Positions 1-9,457 of a stretch of 64,000 bases of DNA are shown in pieces. Position 1 is the stretch's first letter; each line of letters begins with the position of its first letter. A program made the position numbers and the translations under genes. This DNA is from Roseateles koreensis (GTDB taxonomy: Bacteria; Pseudomonadota; Gammaproteobacteria; Burkholderiales; Burkholderiaceae_C), in the NCBI RefSeq assembly GCF_028595305.1, contig NZ_JAQQXS010000015.1, forward strand, positions 52,917 to 116,916. The letters are read 5' to 3'. The notes under the pieces were generated by a model. It was not told where the DNA came from and did no database searches. It was given only the letters and a program-made list of their open reading frames with translations.

Positions 1-641
1 CCAGTCGATGTTTTCGTACCGCCCCACTCCCGATAACCGGCCATCGCGACCTTTGAGTAGTTCGTGAAGCCGCCCGTCTTGAGCAGACGCAACCACAAAT
101 CCAAATCCATGGAAAAGCGCAAAGACGAGTTGAAATACCCAACCTGCTCCAATGCGAGGCGACGAAAGAAAGAGCCTGGCTGAATAATTTCAGTATTTCT
201 TCTCAAAATAAAATCACGAGAAATCAGGGGCGCTTTGATAACTCCGGTCTTTTCACCAGCTTCATCGACAATATCAATAACGGGTACGACAAACAAGTCA
301 ACTTTCGGGTTATCGCTGTAATGCTTGACAAGTTCTTCGACGCAATTTGGATAAAGAACATCGTCCGAATTGATCCAACCGACTAAATCGCCATGCGCCA
401 TTTTGAATCCCTTCACAATGGCGTCACTTTGACCCTTATCAGACTCACGCACTACCTTGGTAATTTTACCTCGATACGATTCCAGTACTTTCTCAGTCTG
501 ATCGTTGGACATTGCATCCAAAACAATATACTCAATGTTCGTATAAGTTTGAGCCAACACCGATCTGATAGTCGCCTCAATGAATTGACCCTGATTATAG
601 CTAGGGGTAATAATCGTTACCAATGGCCGACTTGAATCCAT
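1..641 (-). CDS. Glycosyltransferase family 2, partial (3' end beyond window)
   Basis: Only the first ~213 residues are present; the frame is open to the left edge. The N-terminus contains VTIITPSYNQGQFIEATIR, the typical first beta strand and loop of GT-A fold family 2 enzymes, and NSDD at residues 91-94 is the DXD-type site for metal and nucleotide sugar. It would transfer one sugar to the lipid-linked repeat unit of the exopolysaccharide at the inner face of the inner membrane. It is the last visible gene of the eps operon, 9 bp after the polymerase gene. Donor and acceptor cannot be told. Base composition is AT-rich relative to the rest of the window, suggesting exchange of this part of the locus. 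Confidence 0.9.
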   Translation of the reverse strand, partial: MDSSRPLVTIITPSYNQGQFIEATIRSVLAQTYTNIEYIVLDAMSNDQTEKVLESYRGKITKVVRESDKGQSDAIVKGFKMAHGDLVGWINSDDVLYPNCVEELVKHYSDNPKVDLFVVPVIDIVDEAGEKTGVIKAPLISRDFILRRNTEIIQPGSFFRRLALEQVGYFNSSLRFSMDLDLWLRLLKTGGFTNYSKVAMAGYREWGGTKTST

Positions 642-650
642 ACAGGCACC

Positions 651-2021
651 TTAAAACCGAATAGGCGACAAAACAACGTCAGGTTGATCGATGACATCTG
701 GACTTGGTCCCTTGTTTACAAGCGATGCCAACGCCAGCAAATCGTAGGCCATGAATAGCGCAAACGTCCAAATATAACTCATCGTCGCGCCATTCAACAT
801 CGACGCCAACATAACAAATATAAATATGAAGTTAACTCTTGAATATGGCTCCACCTTCAGTTTCTGCAATTTAATGTTCGCAAAAATCCAAGATAAAATC
901 ATCACCACAAACAAGGCAGCCCCAACAAAACCAGTAACACCAATTATATTAGAAACACCATTATCAGCTGATCCACCATGGTAAACCTGCGACACATATC
1001 CAAAGGCAGCGGGCAACATAAATCCAAAGCCAAATAAAGGATCGAAGTCGATAACATTCTTCAATATTTGGAAGAATTCTTGCGAGCGTACCATTGCATT
1101 CTCGGACCCAGCCAACCCTCTTGTTCCAAACTCTTCAAAACGTTTTGCCAAGGCCAGGTACTGGGCTTCAGCCACATATGGCAAAGCCAAAAGTCCCAAC
1201 ACAGCGATTGCCGAAACAAACAATATTCTCCCCATAGTCGAAGGTGTTTGGCGCCGATACAGCATCATTGCGGGGATCATTGCAATTGTCAGCAGCAACG
1301 CACCTCGGGTGAGCATAAAGAATACGCAGGCAATCATGACCAACAAGCCGATGACATTGAATATTGCCCGGCCTCGTGCAGCAATCAGCCTGTCGGTAAA
1401 CAGCAATATGAAATAATAGGTAAATGTGGGGAATCCAGAAAAATTTCTCTTCACATCGCCCAGCAGGTACCCCATATCAAATGATTCATACTCTCCACCT
1501 GGGTAGACCTTCACCCCAAATTTATTATAGGCAATATAAATTACCCCAAAACCCACCGTCAAAATCGCCAGCAAGTTAATTACTTTTTCAAATTTTCTCA
1601 AAGGGTCTTCACCAAGCTGTCTGCAGATAACGTAATAGACAAGCCCGTAAAAAAAAGTGCGGCCCATTTTCACTGCCCACACAAAACTACCCATAGCAAA
1701 AACAGAAAAAATAAACAATCCGATCATGAACAGCCAATAAATATTATTGACGTTAAAAAGAAATTCTTTACTCAACTGCCTACCATAACTTGGCATAAAC
1801 TTACCTGACGACAACCGGCTATAGGCAAGAATACAACATACAAGCAACAGCCCGTAATCTTGAAACTTCACAAACCCTTTAAGCGCAAAGCTCTCCCACC
1901 CCACCAAGCCATTGAGGTTGGAGAAAAACAGCAAAATCATGGGAATGAGATAGACCGTGTCTATTTTTATCAAGACAGCAAAGCCCACAAGAAATATTGC
2001 CAATGCGATGTACTCACTCAT
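651..2021 (-). CDS. O-antigen ligase/polymerase-like membrane protein (Wzy type)
   Basis: A 456-residue protein made almost entirely of hydrophobic helices, with a long soluble stretch (about residues 290-360) between late helices. That layout is usual for the O-antigen ligase/Wzy polymerase superfamily, whose periplasmic loop is catalytic. Expected role: polymerising the lipid-linked repeat units on the periplasmic face. I start at ATG 2021 (MSEYIALAIF). An in-frame GTG at 2042 would add seven residues but has no ribosome site. It follows the flippase gene by 45 bp. Sequences of this family diverge strongly, so the call rests on topology and context. The gene is AT-rich. Confidence 0.8.
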   Translation of the reverse strand: MSEYIALAIFLVGFAVLIKIDTVYLIPMILLFFSNLNGLVGWESFALKGFVKFQDYGLLLVCCILAYSRLSSGKFMPSYGRQLSKEFLFNVNNIYWLFMIGLFIFSVFAMGSFVWAVKMGRTFFYGLVYYVICRQLGEDPLRKFEKVINLLAILTVGFGVIYIAYNKFGVKVYPGGEYESFDMGYLLGDVKRNFSGFPTFTYYFILLFTDRLIAARGRAIFNVIGLLVMIACVFFMLTRGALLLTIAMIPAMMLYRRQTPSTMGRILFVSAIAVLGLLALPYVAEAQYLALAKRFEEFGTRGLAGSENAMVRSQEFFQILKNVIDFDPLFGFGFMLPAAFGYVSQVYHGGSADNGVSNIIGVTGFVGAALFVVMILSWIFANIKLQKLKVEPYSRVNFIFIFVMLASMLNGATMSYIWTFALFMAYDLLALASLVNKGPSPDVIDQPDVVLSPIRF

Positions 2022-2066
2022 TGGCCGACGCGCTCCGCGCACACTTGAATAGGCAAGTGCATAGAT

Positions 2067-3572
2067 TCACCCTCTTGAAAATTTCGCACGTAATGTCGAC
2101 ATGAACTCGCGGCCTTTACTGTCTCCCCGCATGGCGCACACAATGATGCCCATATACAGCACTGGCAAAACAAGCAAAGTCAGCTTACCCACGTTGGCCG
2201 TCACGTCAGTGACGGTGAGTACCATCAACAAGCTGGCCAAGCCAAGTACCAAGATGCCGACGTAAAGAAAATGTTCACGGGGCAAAATGGATTTCATCTG
2301 CATACCCAGTTTGTGATGCACAACCATGGTCAAAAGTACACCTGAGAATATCAATCCCAACATGGCGGCAACTATTACACCAATGCCGTCAAAAAAATAA
2401 CCAAGAATTACTGCAAACACAATATTAACTACTGCCATCAACAAGTGACTGATGGTATTCCAAACCAACATCCCTCGTCCAATATTGTAGTAGTAGGAGG
2501 CCACCCCCAAGTTGGAGATCAGCCAACCCATGCACATCAATGCACCATAGATAACAAATTTTGGTTCATAGTGGCCAATCCAGAACATTGAGAATGCAGG
2601 CAACGATATGGCCAACAAGCTGTAATAAGGAAACACAATCACCAGCGACAACCTGTGCGCCTTTAGGTACAGGCCTGCAGAATCATCTTTGCCTTCGGCC
2701 ACCTGACTGGCTACCTCAGGAACAATCGCCTGTTGGGCCGAAACTACCACGCCGCGGGCCCGCAATATCAATTGATTGGCCATCTCGTAATAGGCCACTT
2801 CAGCCAAACCGCCAAATTTCGCCAGGAAGAATTTTGTGATGGGATCAAAGAACAATCCCGCCAAAACACCAATCTGGAAATTGGTCGCATAACCCAGCAT
2901 TTCTTTAAATTCTGTATGATTCCATTTCAACAACAGTACTGGAATTTCAGGTATTAATTTTCTTGCGCTAAACCAACTCATGGCCAGTACCAAAAAACTT
3001 TGCGTCACTTGGGCAAATGCCAAGCCCTTGAGGCCATAAACAGGCGTTGCTAGCACTGCAACGGCGGTATAGAGTACATTGCACCCCATCAATATGGCAT
3101 TTCGTCTGTCCATGCGGTGGCAAGCGTCAATTGCTGATTGAAAAATGCCAGCCACCAACGAGAAAAATAGCGTCAGCAAGGCAAATGGCAAAATTTGCAC
3201 GGCCAACGGTTGTGCCGCTGCAGGTAATACCCACGTCAGTAGAAAATCAAATACCGGTAGCAGGCAAAGGCCTAGCACAAATAGAATAGATGCAATTGAG
3301 ATTGCGGCCGTCTGCACATAGCGCGCTGCCCGTGCGCTGTCTTGCTCAGCCTGACTGCCCGCCACAAATTTCACCACCGCACCGGCGAATCCCAAGTCGG
3401 TCAATCGCCCGATTGAAGTACTGGCCAAGACGACAGCCCAAATGCCAAGATTTTCAGCACCCAAGTTTTTCAATAAAAAACGATACAAAAAAAACATGAG
3501 CACCGCAGATGACAGAGTCTGCAGTGCGCCAAATGCCGCGTTGTTGGCAATGCGATGGCTGAAAAGTTTCAT
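2067..3572 (-). CDS. Polysaccharide flippase (Wzx / MATE-like transporter)
   Basis: A 501-residue protein with about 12-14 hydrophobic segments and an N-terminus (RIANNAAFGALQTLSSAVLM) typical of oligosaccharide flippases of the MOP superfamily. It would move the undecaprenyl-linked repeat unit from the cytoplasmic to the periplasmic leaflet for the adjacent Wzy-type polymerase. Its ATG overlaps the stop codon of the upstream glycosyltransferase by four bases (ATGA), which implies translational coupling. Length is normal for the family. Confidence 0.88.
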   Translation of the reverse strand: MKLFSHRIANNAAFGALQTLSSAVLMFFLYRFLLKNLGAENLGIWAVVLASTSIGRLTDLGFAGAVVKFVAGSQAEQDSARAARYVQTAAISIASILFVLGLCLLPVFDFLLTWVLPAAAQPLAVQILPFALLTLFFSLVAGIFQSAIDACHRMDRRNAILMGCNVLYTAVAVLATPVYGLKGLAFAQVTQSFLVLAMSWFSARKLIPEIPVLLLKWNHTEFKEMLGYATNFQIGVLAGLFFDPITKFFLAKFGGLAEVAYYEMANQLILRARGVVVSAQQAIVPEVASQVAEGKDDSAGLYLKAHRLSLVIVFPYYSLLAISLPAFSMFWIGHYEPKFVIYGALMCMGWLISNLGVASYYYNIGRGMLVWNTISHLLMAVVNIVFAVILGYFFDGIGVIVAAMLGLIFSGVLLTMVVHHKLGMQMKSILPREHFLYVGILVLGLASLLMVLTVTDVTANVGKLTLLVLPVLYMGIIVCAMRGDSKGREFMSTLRAKFSRG

Positions 3573-4729
3573 GCAGCCTCCGTCCTATCCAACCGACGAC
3601 TCACTTCGGCCTCAAGTTGTGCGATGGCAGCGTCCCAATTCAGGCTTTGCTCATAAAAGCGCCGCGCTTGCAGGGCCGCTTGCGTATAGGTTTCGCCATC
3701 ACTCATTTGATCGGCAATGAAGTCAGCGTAGGCTCGCGCTGGGGCGTCCATGGGGAAAGTTCGCCCGTTGATGCCGTCACGCACAACGGTACCAACGCCC
3801 CCCGTGTCTCTGGCCAATGACGGTACGCCCAGGGCTGACGCCTCTGCATAGACCAAACCGTAGCACTCAGCCAAACTGGGAACGAACAGGTAATGGGCCG
3901 CCAGCATGAGTTGATTCAATCGATCTCGACCTTCAGCGCTGCGTTTGGAAACAAATCCATGAACGGTGACAAACTCAGGTACCGGGCCATCAGGCAAGCA
4001 ACCAACAACATCGACACGGGTTTTGATGCCACGCGAATTCAGCAGCGTCGCTGTCTCAACAACAAGATCCCCGCCTTTGCGCACCCAGTCGACACCCAAA
4101 AACAGAAGCCGGCATTCGCCTGACGCCGCACGCTGAGTGATGGCGTCTCGGACAACCAGCAAATTGGGGAGTTCGGCAATATTGGCGCCCAATGGAATCA
4201 CCACAACCTTCGCGGGGTCGCAACCGTAATCGCATATTGCGCTTTGCGCGGCCCAATGGGAGGCAAATACGGAAAGTTGGGCCCGGTCCAGTGATTGGCG
4301 CTGCAACAAATGCGCGCTATCAATGGTTGATTGACTCAGATTGCACCAGTGGCCAGGATAGTAATTCAGCATCGAGGCGAACGTGGCGTCTTCCCACGTG
4401 ACGATGGGTTGGTCGATCTCCAAACCTGCCGCCACCAAACTCGAACTACAAAGTACAAGGTCAAATGACTCGCCCGCCAAATCTCGCTTGGCTTGTTCTG
4501 ACAACGCATGGGCAAACGCCCGGTGTCGGCTCAGATCAAGATATCGACCGAACAGCTTGGGGTAGATGCGTTGAATCAGCTTGCTAAGCCTTGGCAAGCA
4601 TGGTTTGAGTGGCCCAATGGCCTTGACCTGATGGCCGCGCGCTTTTAGCGCCTGAACCATGTTGTACGGCGTGCCTGACCACTGCAACACATCAGCAGGG
4701 TCAAGTTGGGAGACGAACGCAACTTTCAT
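3569..4729 (-). CDS. Glycosyltransferase family 4
   Basis: 386 residues from ATG 4729 (MKVAFVSQLDPAD). A TTG nine bases upstream is also in frame but less likely. The N-terminal half holds the acceptor-binding Rossmann fold. The C-terminal half carries ECYGLVYAEASALGVP, the E-x7-E nucleotide-sugar motif of GT-B retaining enzymes of family 4. Probable role: adding a sugar to the EPS repeat unit at the cytoplasmic membrane face. Given gmd and fcl immediately upstream, GDP-fucose or GDP-mannose are possible donors, but this is inference. Confidence 0.88.
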   Translation of the reverse strand: MKVAFVSQLDPADVLQWSGTPYNMVQALKARGHQVKAIGPLKPCLPRLSKLIQRIYPKLFGRYLDLSRHRAFAHALSEQAKRDLAGESFDLVLCSSSLVAAGLEIDQPIVTWEDATFASMLNYYPGHWCNLSQSTIDSAHLLQRQSLDRAQLSVFASHWAAQSAICDYGCDPAKVVVIPLGANIAELPNLLVVRDAITQRAASGECRLLFLGVDWVRKGGDLVVETATLLNSRGIKTRVDVVGCLPDGPVPEFVTVHGFVSKRSAEGRDRLNQLMLAAHYLFVPSLAECYGLVYAEASALGVPSLARDTGGVGTVVRDGINGRTFPMDAPARAYADFIADQMSDGETYTQAALQARRFYEQSLNWDAAIAQLEAEVSRRLDRTEAA

Positions 4730-4764
4730 CGGAGCCAATCAGGGATTGGGTAGAAGCATCGAAC

Positions 4765-5721
4765 TCACGCCTGAGGCCGTTGCCCGGACAGGAAGTCGTC
4801 ATAGGCGCGCTGAATGCCTGCTTCCAGTGGAACGGCCGCGCGCCAACCCAGCGCAGTCAATTTCGCGACATCCATCAGCTTACGCGGCGTGCCATCGGGC
4901 TTGCTGGCATCAAAGACGATGTGCCCACTAAATCCCACCACCCGCATGACCGTCTCCGCCAACTCCCGAATGGTGACGTCAACACCTGTGCCCACATTCA
5001 GCAATGAGCCGGCGTAGCCGCGCTCCATCAAATAGACGCAAGCGTCCGCCAGATCATCCACATACAAGAATTCACGCTTGGGTGAGCCCGTTCCCCAGAC
5101 AACCAGTTCGTTGTCACCACGTACCTTCGCCTCATGTGTTTTGCGAATCAACGCGGGCAGCACATGGCTATTGCTCAAATCATAATTGTCATTGGGGCCA
5201 TATAGATTGGTTGGCATGGCACTGACGTACTCACGTCCATATTGAACGTTATAGCTCTCTGCGAGTTTTATGCCCGCAATCTTGGCGATGGCGTAAGGCT
5301 CATTGGTCAGTTCCAAGGGCCCAGTCAACAAGTATTCTTCTTTGATGGGCTGTTGGCAATCGCGAGGATAGATGCAACTTGACCCCAAAAACATCATACG
5401 CTGCACGTCCGCCAGATGCGCGCCGTGAATCAAGTTAGCCTCAATCAAGAGATTTTGGTAAAGAAAATCTGCACGATAAATATTATTAGCCTGTATACCA
5501 CCCACCTTGGCCGCGGCAATAAAAATATAATCTGGCAGCTGTTCTGCCAAGAAGGCATGAACAGCTTGTTGATTGAGTAGATCCAGTTCAGCCCGTGTGC
5601 GAGTCACAATATTTTTATAGCCAGCCCGCTGCAAACGACGAACCAGAGCTGACCCCACCATGCCACGATGCCCCGTGACGAAAATTTTAGACTCATGAGT
5701 GATTGCGATACTGCGGGACAT
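4765..5721 (-). CDS. fcl: GDP-L-fucose synthase
   Basis: 318 residues from ATG 5721 (MSRSIAITHESKIFVTGHRG); the frame extends further upstream, but that part is not conserved-looking. It is an extended SDR enzyme: the N-terminal GHRGMVGSALVRRL is the nucleotide-binding glycine motif, and the YAIAKIAG region holds the catalytic Tyr-x3-Lys. It epimerises and reduces GDP-4-keto-6-deoxymannose to GDP-L-fucose using NADPH, directly after Gmd, whose gene lies just upstream. This implies a fucose-containing exopolysaccharide. Confidence 0.95.
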   Translation of the reverse strand: MSRSIAITHESKIFVTGHRGMVGSALVRRLQRAGYKNIVTRTRAELDLLNQQAVHAFLAEQLPDYIFIAAAKVGGIQANNIYRADFLYQNLLIEANLIHGAHLADVQRMMFLGSSCIYPRDCQQPIKEEYLLTGPLELTNEPYAIAKIAGIKLAESYNVQYGREYVSAMPTNLYGPNDNYDLSNSHVLPALIRKTHEAKVRGDNELVVWGTGSPKREFLYVDDLADACVYLMERGYAGSLLNVGTGVDVTIRELAETVMRVVGFSGHIVFDASKPDGTPRKLMDVAKLTALGWRAAVPLEAGIQRAYDDFLSGQRPQA

Positions 5722-5838
5722 ACTGAGCTGCTCCGTAAGAAAAAGCTTCAACGCGGCGTGGAAATTTTCAAGAAAAGGGGCCGGCATTGCCGACCCCTGT
5801 CTTTCGGATCCCGCTAAGATCTTGTGCTGCAACTCACC

Positions 5839-6954
5839 TTATTCATGATAGTCGTAGGCTTGGAATCCCGCCAATTTAACCAAGCTGTCACGCTTCGCTG
5901 AGGTGTAATCAGAATTAACCATTTCGGCAACCAATTCCCGCAAACTGGTTTTGGGTGTCCAACCCAATTTCTCCTTGGCCTTGCTCGGGTCACCCAGAAG
6001 GGTTTCAACTTCAGTGGGACGGAAGTAGCGAGGATCAACCTTGACAATCACATCACCGATCTTGCACTTCGCCTTGTTGCCCACCGTGGCAACCACACGC
6101 CCAATCTCAGCTTCACCGTCGCCCTCAAACTCAATCGTGACGCCGAGTTCGGCTGCAGCGAATTCAACGAATTGGCGCACACTGTATTGAACGCCGGTGG
6201 CAATCACAAAATCTTCAGGCTTATCTTGCTGCAACATCAGCCATTGCATTTCGACATAGTCGCGAGCATGGCCCCAGTCACGTAAGGCACTCATATTTCC
6301 CAAATACAGGCAGTCTTGCAGCCCCAACGCGATGCGGGCGATAGCCCGTGTAATTTTTCGGGTAACAAAAGTTTCACCGCGAATTGGGCTCTCGTGATTG
6401 AACAAAATTCCATTGCAGGCGTACAGCCCATACGCTTCACGATAGTTGACCGTGATCCAGTAGGCGTACATCTTCGCCACAGCGTATGGGCTGCGGGGAT
6501 AGAAGGGGGTAGTTTCCTTCTGGGGAATCTCTTGAACCAACCCATACAACTCGGACGTCGAGGCTTGATAGAACCGGGTTTTCTTCTCTAGGCCCAGAAT
6601 TCGAATAGCCTCCAAAATGCGCAGGGTGCCAAGGCCATCGGCATTGGCGGTGTATTCAGGCATTTCGAAGCTGACGGCCACGTGGCTCATCGCCGCGAGA
6701 TTGTAAATTTCATCAGGCTGCACTTCCTGGATGATGCGGATCAGGTTGGTGCTATCAGTTAAATCGCCGTAATGCAACTTAAAATTCTGCTTGTCAACGT
6801 GAGGGTCTTGATACAGGTGATCAATTCGGTCCGTATTAAAGGACGAGGATCGACGTTTGATCCCATGGACTTCATAACCCTTACCCAAGAGGAATTCAGC
6901 AAGATAGGCACCATCTTGCCCGGTAACGCCGGTAATAAGAGCTACTTTAGTCAT
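5839..6954 (-). CDS. gmd: GDP-mannose 4,6-dehydratase
   Basis: 371 residues, full length for the family. N-terminal [17 protein letters not shown] is the NADP-binding loop of Gmd, and [10 protein letters not shown] carries the catalytic Tyr-x3-Lys. It converts GDP-D-mannose to GDP-4-keto-6-deoxy-D-mannose, the substrate of the adjacent Fcl. A gap of 117 bp separates its stop from the fcl start chosen here. No GDP-mannose pyrophosphorylase gene is present in the window, so the precursor must come from elsewhere. Confidence 0.97.
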   Translation of the reverse strand: MTKVALITGVTGQDGAYLAEFLLGKGYEVHGIKRRSSSFNTDRIDHLYQDPHVDKQNFKLHYGDLTDSTNLIRIIQEVQPDEIYNLAAMSHVAVSFEMPEYTANADGLGTLRILEAIRILGLEKKTRFYQASTSELYGLVQEIPQKETTPFYPRSPYAVAKMYAYWITVNYREAYGLYACNGILFNHESPIRGETFVTRKITRAIARIALGLQDCLYLGNMSALRDWGHARDYVEMQWLMLQQDKPEDFVIATGVQYSVRQFVEFAAAELGVTIEFEGDGEAEIGRVVATVGNKAKCKIGDVIVKVDPRYFRPTEVETLLGDPSKAKEKLGWTPKTSLRELVAEMVNSDYTSAKRDSLVKLAGFQAYDYHE

Positions 6955-6978
6955 GATTTCAATGAGTCAAATTTATAT

Positions 6979-7662
6979 TCAATGCAAACCGATCAACCGG
7001 CTGCGCTTTTCCGCAGGCATTGCGTCCAACAATTCTTTAAGAAAGCCACTTTGCATTGCGAATGCTTCGCTATTATTGGCATCAATTGATGACACTCTGA
7101 CGAGGACACCATCTGGAATTTTTCCTTGCATGCCATAGCGAATGGCTACCCAACGGTGCGGGTAGCCAAATTCGGTCATTTCATCACCGACCATCACCCA
7201 ATAGGTAATTGGTTCATTGCGTGGCCCCATCGTGGCAACCATATGCTTGACGTTCAAGGCACGCCCGTCAACCGGAAGCACCGCGTCCTCTACGGCGGAG
7301 GTCAGCTTAAAGCCTTGCGCCGGGTAGCAGATTTCCGGCCGATGGGAGAGCATGCCCTTGTGTTGATTTCGCCCATACGCAAGCGACAGCATCATCCGCA
7401 CACCGGCTGCATTCTTGAACGTCATGGCCAGGGTTTCATCGTAGGTCGCATCAATGACTTTTTGAAGATCCGGACTGGGCGGAATAGGTACCACCGAATC
7501 ATCCACCCGCCAGTCCCCAAATTGATTGGGAACGATCGCCGCCAGCTTTTCGCGGGCATGAACATCCGCCAGATAGGTTCGCGGGGTGATAGCCAAAGAA
7601 AGAAAGTAGGCGCCTACCATCAGCGCCGACAAAATCGACGCTTTAAACAAGTTACTTGCCAT
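6979..7662 (-). CDS. epsI: EpsI family protein associated with exosortase B
   Basis: 227 residues from ATG 7662, which overlaps the end of xrtB by 11 bp. One N-terminal membrane segment is followed by an extracytoplasmic EpsI domain containing LSLAYGRNQ, the HRPEICYPAQGF segment and a later MVGDE stretch. In many systems this domain is fused to the C-terminus of the exosortase; here it is a separate gene. Its biochemical role is not established; it always accompanies exosortase/EPS loci. An upstream in-frame start at 7701 lies deep inside xrtB and is less likely. Confidence 0.9.
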   Translation of the reverse strand: MASNLFKASILSALMVGAYFLSLAITPRTYLADVHAREKLAAIVPNQFGDWRVDDSVVPIPPSPDLQKVIDATYDETLAMTFKNAAGVRMMLSLAYGRNQHKGMLSHRPEICYPAQGFKLTSAVEDAVLPVDGRALNVKHMVATMGPRNEPITYWVMVGDEMTEFGYPHRWVAIRYGMQGKIPDGVLVRVSSIDANNSEAFAMQSGFLKELLDAMPAEKRSRLIGLH

Positions 7663-8554
7663 GCCGATTGCCCTCGAAAAAGAACCCAAGGACTTTATCA
7701 ACCGCCAAAATCAAAACCAGTGCCACCAGGAATAAAACCATTCCAGCAAAGCCATGCACAAACCCTTGCCCGGCCTCATCACCAAAGTGATAAGTCACCA
7801 ATACAAGAATCATGACTCGGATCACATTTGCAGTGAACGAAATTGGAATGATCAAACAGGCCAAAGTAATGTTGCGCGCAACCCGCGTGTAGCGCATCAG
7901 GTTCATGTATAGCAGGCCCAGAGCTTCCAAGGTGAACATTGAATTCAACCCCGCACACGCATCAGCCACCAATAGCTGATAAGGGCCAACCGTCAAAATT
8001 ACGCCTGCACGGCCTACCGGATATCCAAGGCGGTACAACAAATCAGACGCAACCACCGAGACAGCGGCCTTCAAAGGAGAAGTCACCATCGACACCAGAT
8101 CTGCCGGCCACGGGATCATGAAGATCAGAAAGAACAATGGAAACCAAGCCAGCCGCCACCCTGCTTTTCCGTAAAAAAACAGGAGCAAGGCACTCAGCAT
8201 CAATATTTGGGAGCCAATCTCGAAGGTCCAGATGACCTGTGAACGACCTATCGCATAAGCCAATATGCCGGCCAGCATCAAGATACTCGGCATAACCGTC
8301 ATCGGTGTCGGGACCAGCCTCGCAAACTCGGCTCGCTTGCTGTACAAAAGCCAGGCAACGACGGCAAGAATAATAGGACCATGGCCCTGCTCGTCGCTGG
8401 CCCATACCGTTTGGGAAAGACCATAGTAGCTGGGCACGTACATGACCAACCACCCGAACACAATCAGAACAACGGCAAGTAGACCTCGATGCTGCAATGA
8501 GGCCAGCCCTTTATATTCATTAGAAACGGCTGCAGGCTGGGGGGATCCACTCAC
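7652..8554 (-). CDS. xrtB: Exosortase B
   Basis: 300 residues beginning with GTG 8554. A polytopic inner-membrane protein with about eight helices. DACAGLNSMFTL holds the catalytic cysteine of the exosortase/archaeosortase family; TANVIRVMILV supplies the conserved arginine and HGFAGMVLFLVAL the histidine. The family processes proteins with a C-terminal PEP-type sorting tail; the B class sits in EPS operons with epsI. No candidate target protein is encoded in this window. It lies 12 bp downstream of epsG. Confidence 0.93.
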   Translation of the reverse strand: MSGSPQPAAVSNEYKGLASLQHRGLLAVVLIVFGWLVMYVPSYYGLSQTVWASDEQGHGPIILAVVAWLLYSKRAEFARLVPTPMTVMPSILMLAGILAYAIGRSQVIWTFEIGSQILMLSALLLFFYGKAGWRLAWFPLFFLIFMIPWPADLVSMVTSPLKAAVSVVASDLLYRLGYPVGRAGVILTVGPYQLLVADACAGLNSMFTLEALGLLYMNLMRYTRVARNITLACLIIPISFTANVIRVMILVLVTYHFGDEAGQGFVHGFAGMVLFLVALVLILAVDKVLGFFFEGNRHGK

Positions 8555-8566
8555 AGAAAAGCCCTC

Positions 8567-9457
8567 TTAGAACTCGTTGACGACCACGCCCACGAGCTTT
8601 GCCGGGCTTTGGCTGAACATCGCCACCAAGTCCTGCAACGCATCGACACGGGACGCATCCTTTCGTGCGATGACCAGCGCAGCGCCGCACTTTGCAGCAA
8701 TCACTGCGGCGTCCGCACCATGAACAGCAGCCGGTGTATCAACAACGACGTGATCGAATTTACTCAACAGCTCACGCAGCATCAAACCGAACGCCGGGCG
8801 CTCCACCAATTCGATCGGATTCGGTGGTGTCACGCCGACAGGCAGGACAAACAGGCTGGGAATATTGGGAATTTGTTGAATAACATTGGAGCCACCCCGC
8901 CCAGACAAGATGGTGGACAAACCGTCCCGATTGTCTAATTTGAAAATTTCATGCTGACGGGGGTTGCGCATATCGGCATCAACCAACAGAGTACGTCCAC
9001 CCAACTGCGCCAGCGTGACCGCCAAATTGGCGCAGAAATAGCTTTTCCCGTCTTGGGTATCCGGGCTGATCACGGCCAAGGCACGACGCGGCTCACCCTC
9101 GCCATACATTCTCATGATCAGTTGGCTGCGCGTTGCGCGGAAGGCCTCGGCTTGATCGGAGAAGGGCTGAGTCAGTGCAACCAGCTCAGGGCTGAGTTGT
9201 TTTTTCTCATCCGGCGAATAAGGGTAATGAAACTGCTGCGCCAGGGCGAAAAGTACATCGTCCGAACTCGCATACCCGAGCTCGACAGCAGCTTCACCAA
9301 ACCTCAGCCCGGAGCTACGTTGGTGGTCGAGAATTTTTTCGACTTGTTCAGCCGACAGATTTCTCGTTTGGCTGATTAGCGCACCAATCGAATTCTCAGG
9401 CAGTCGCGCCTCATCCACTTGAATATTGTCCATACTCGTTTCGTTAGGCATTTTCAT
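8567..9457 (-). CDS. epsG: Chain-length regulator / BY-kinase-like ATPase EpsG
   Basis: 296 residues from ATG 9457, overlapping the epsF stop (TGATG). Residues ~25-90 resemble the N-terminal domain of type II secretion ATPases. The C-terminal ~200 residues form a MinD/BY-kinase fold: TQDGKSYFCANLAV is a modified P-loop, LLVDADMRNPRQHE the Walker A' motif and HVVVDTPA the Walker B. The first glycine of the usual P-loop is missing but Gly-Lys-Ser is kept. There is no tyrosine cluster at the C-terminus. It probably works with EpsF to set polymer length. Confidence 0.9.
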   Translation of the reverse strand: MKMPNETSMDNIQVDEARLPENSIGALISQTRNLSAEQVEKILDHQRSSGLRFGEAAVELGYASSDDVLFALAQQFHYPYSPDEKKQLSPELVALTQPFSDQAEAFRATRSQLIMRMYGEGEPRRALAVISPDTQDGKSYFCANLAVTLAQLGGRTLLVDADMRNPRQHEIFKLDNRDGLSTILSGRGGSNVIQQIPNIPSLFVLPVGVTPPNPIELVERPAFGLMLRELLSKFDHVVVDTPAAVHGADAAVIAAKCGAALVIARKDASRVDALQDLVAMFSQSPAKLVGVVVNEF

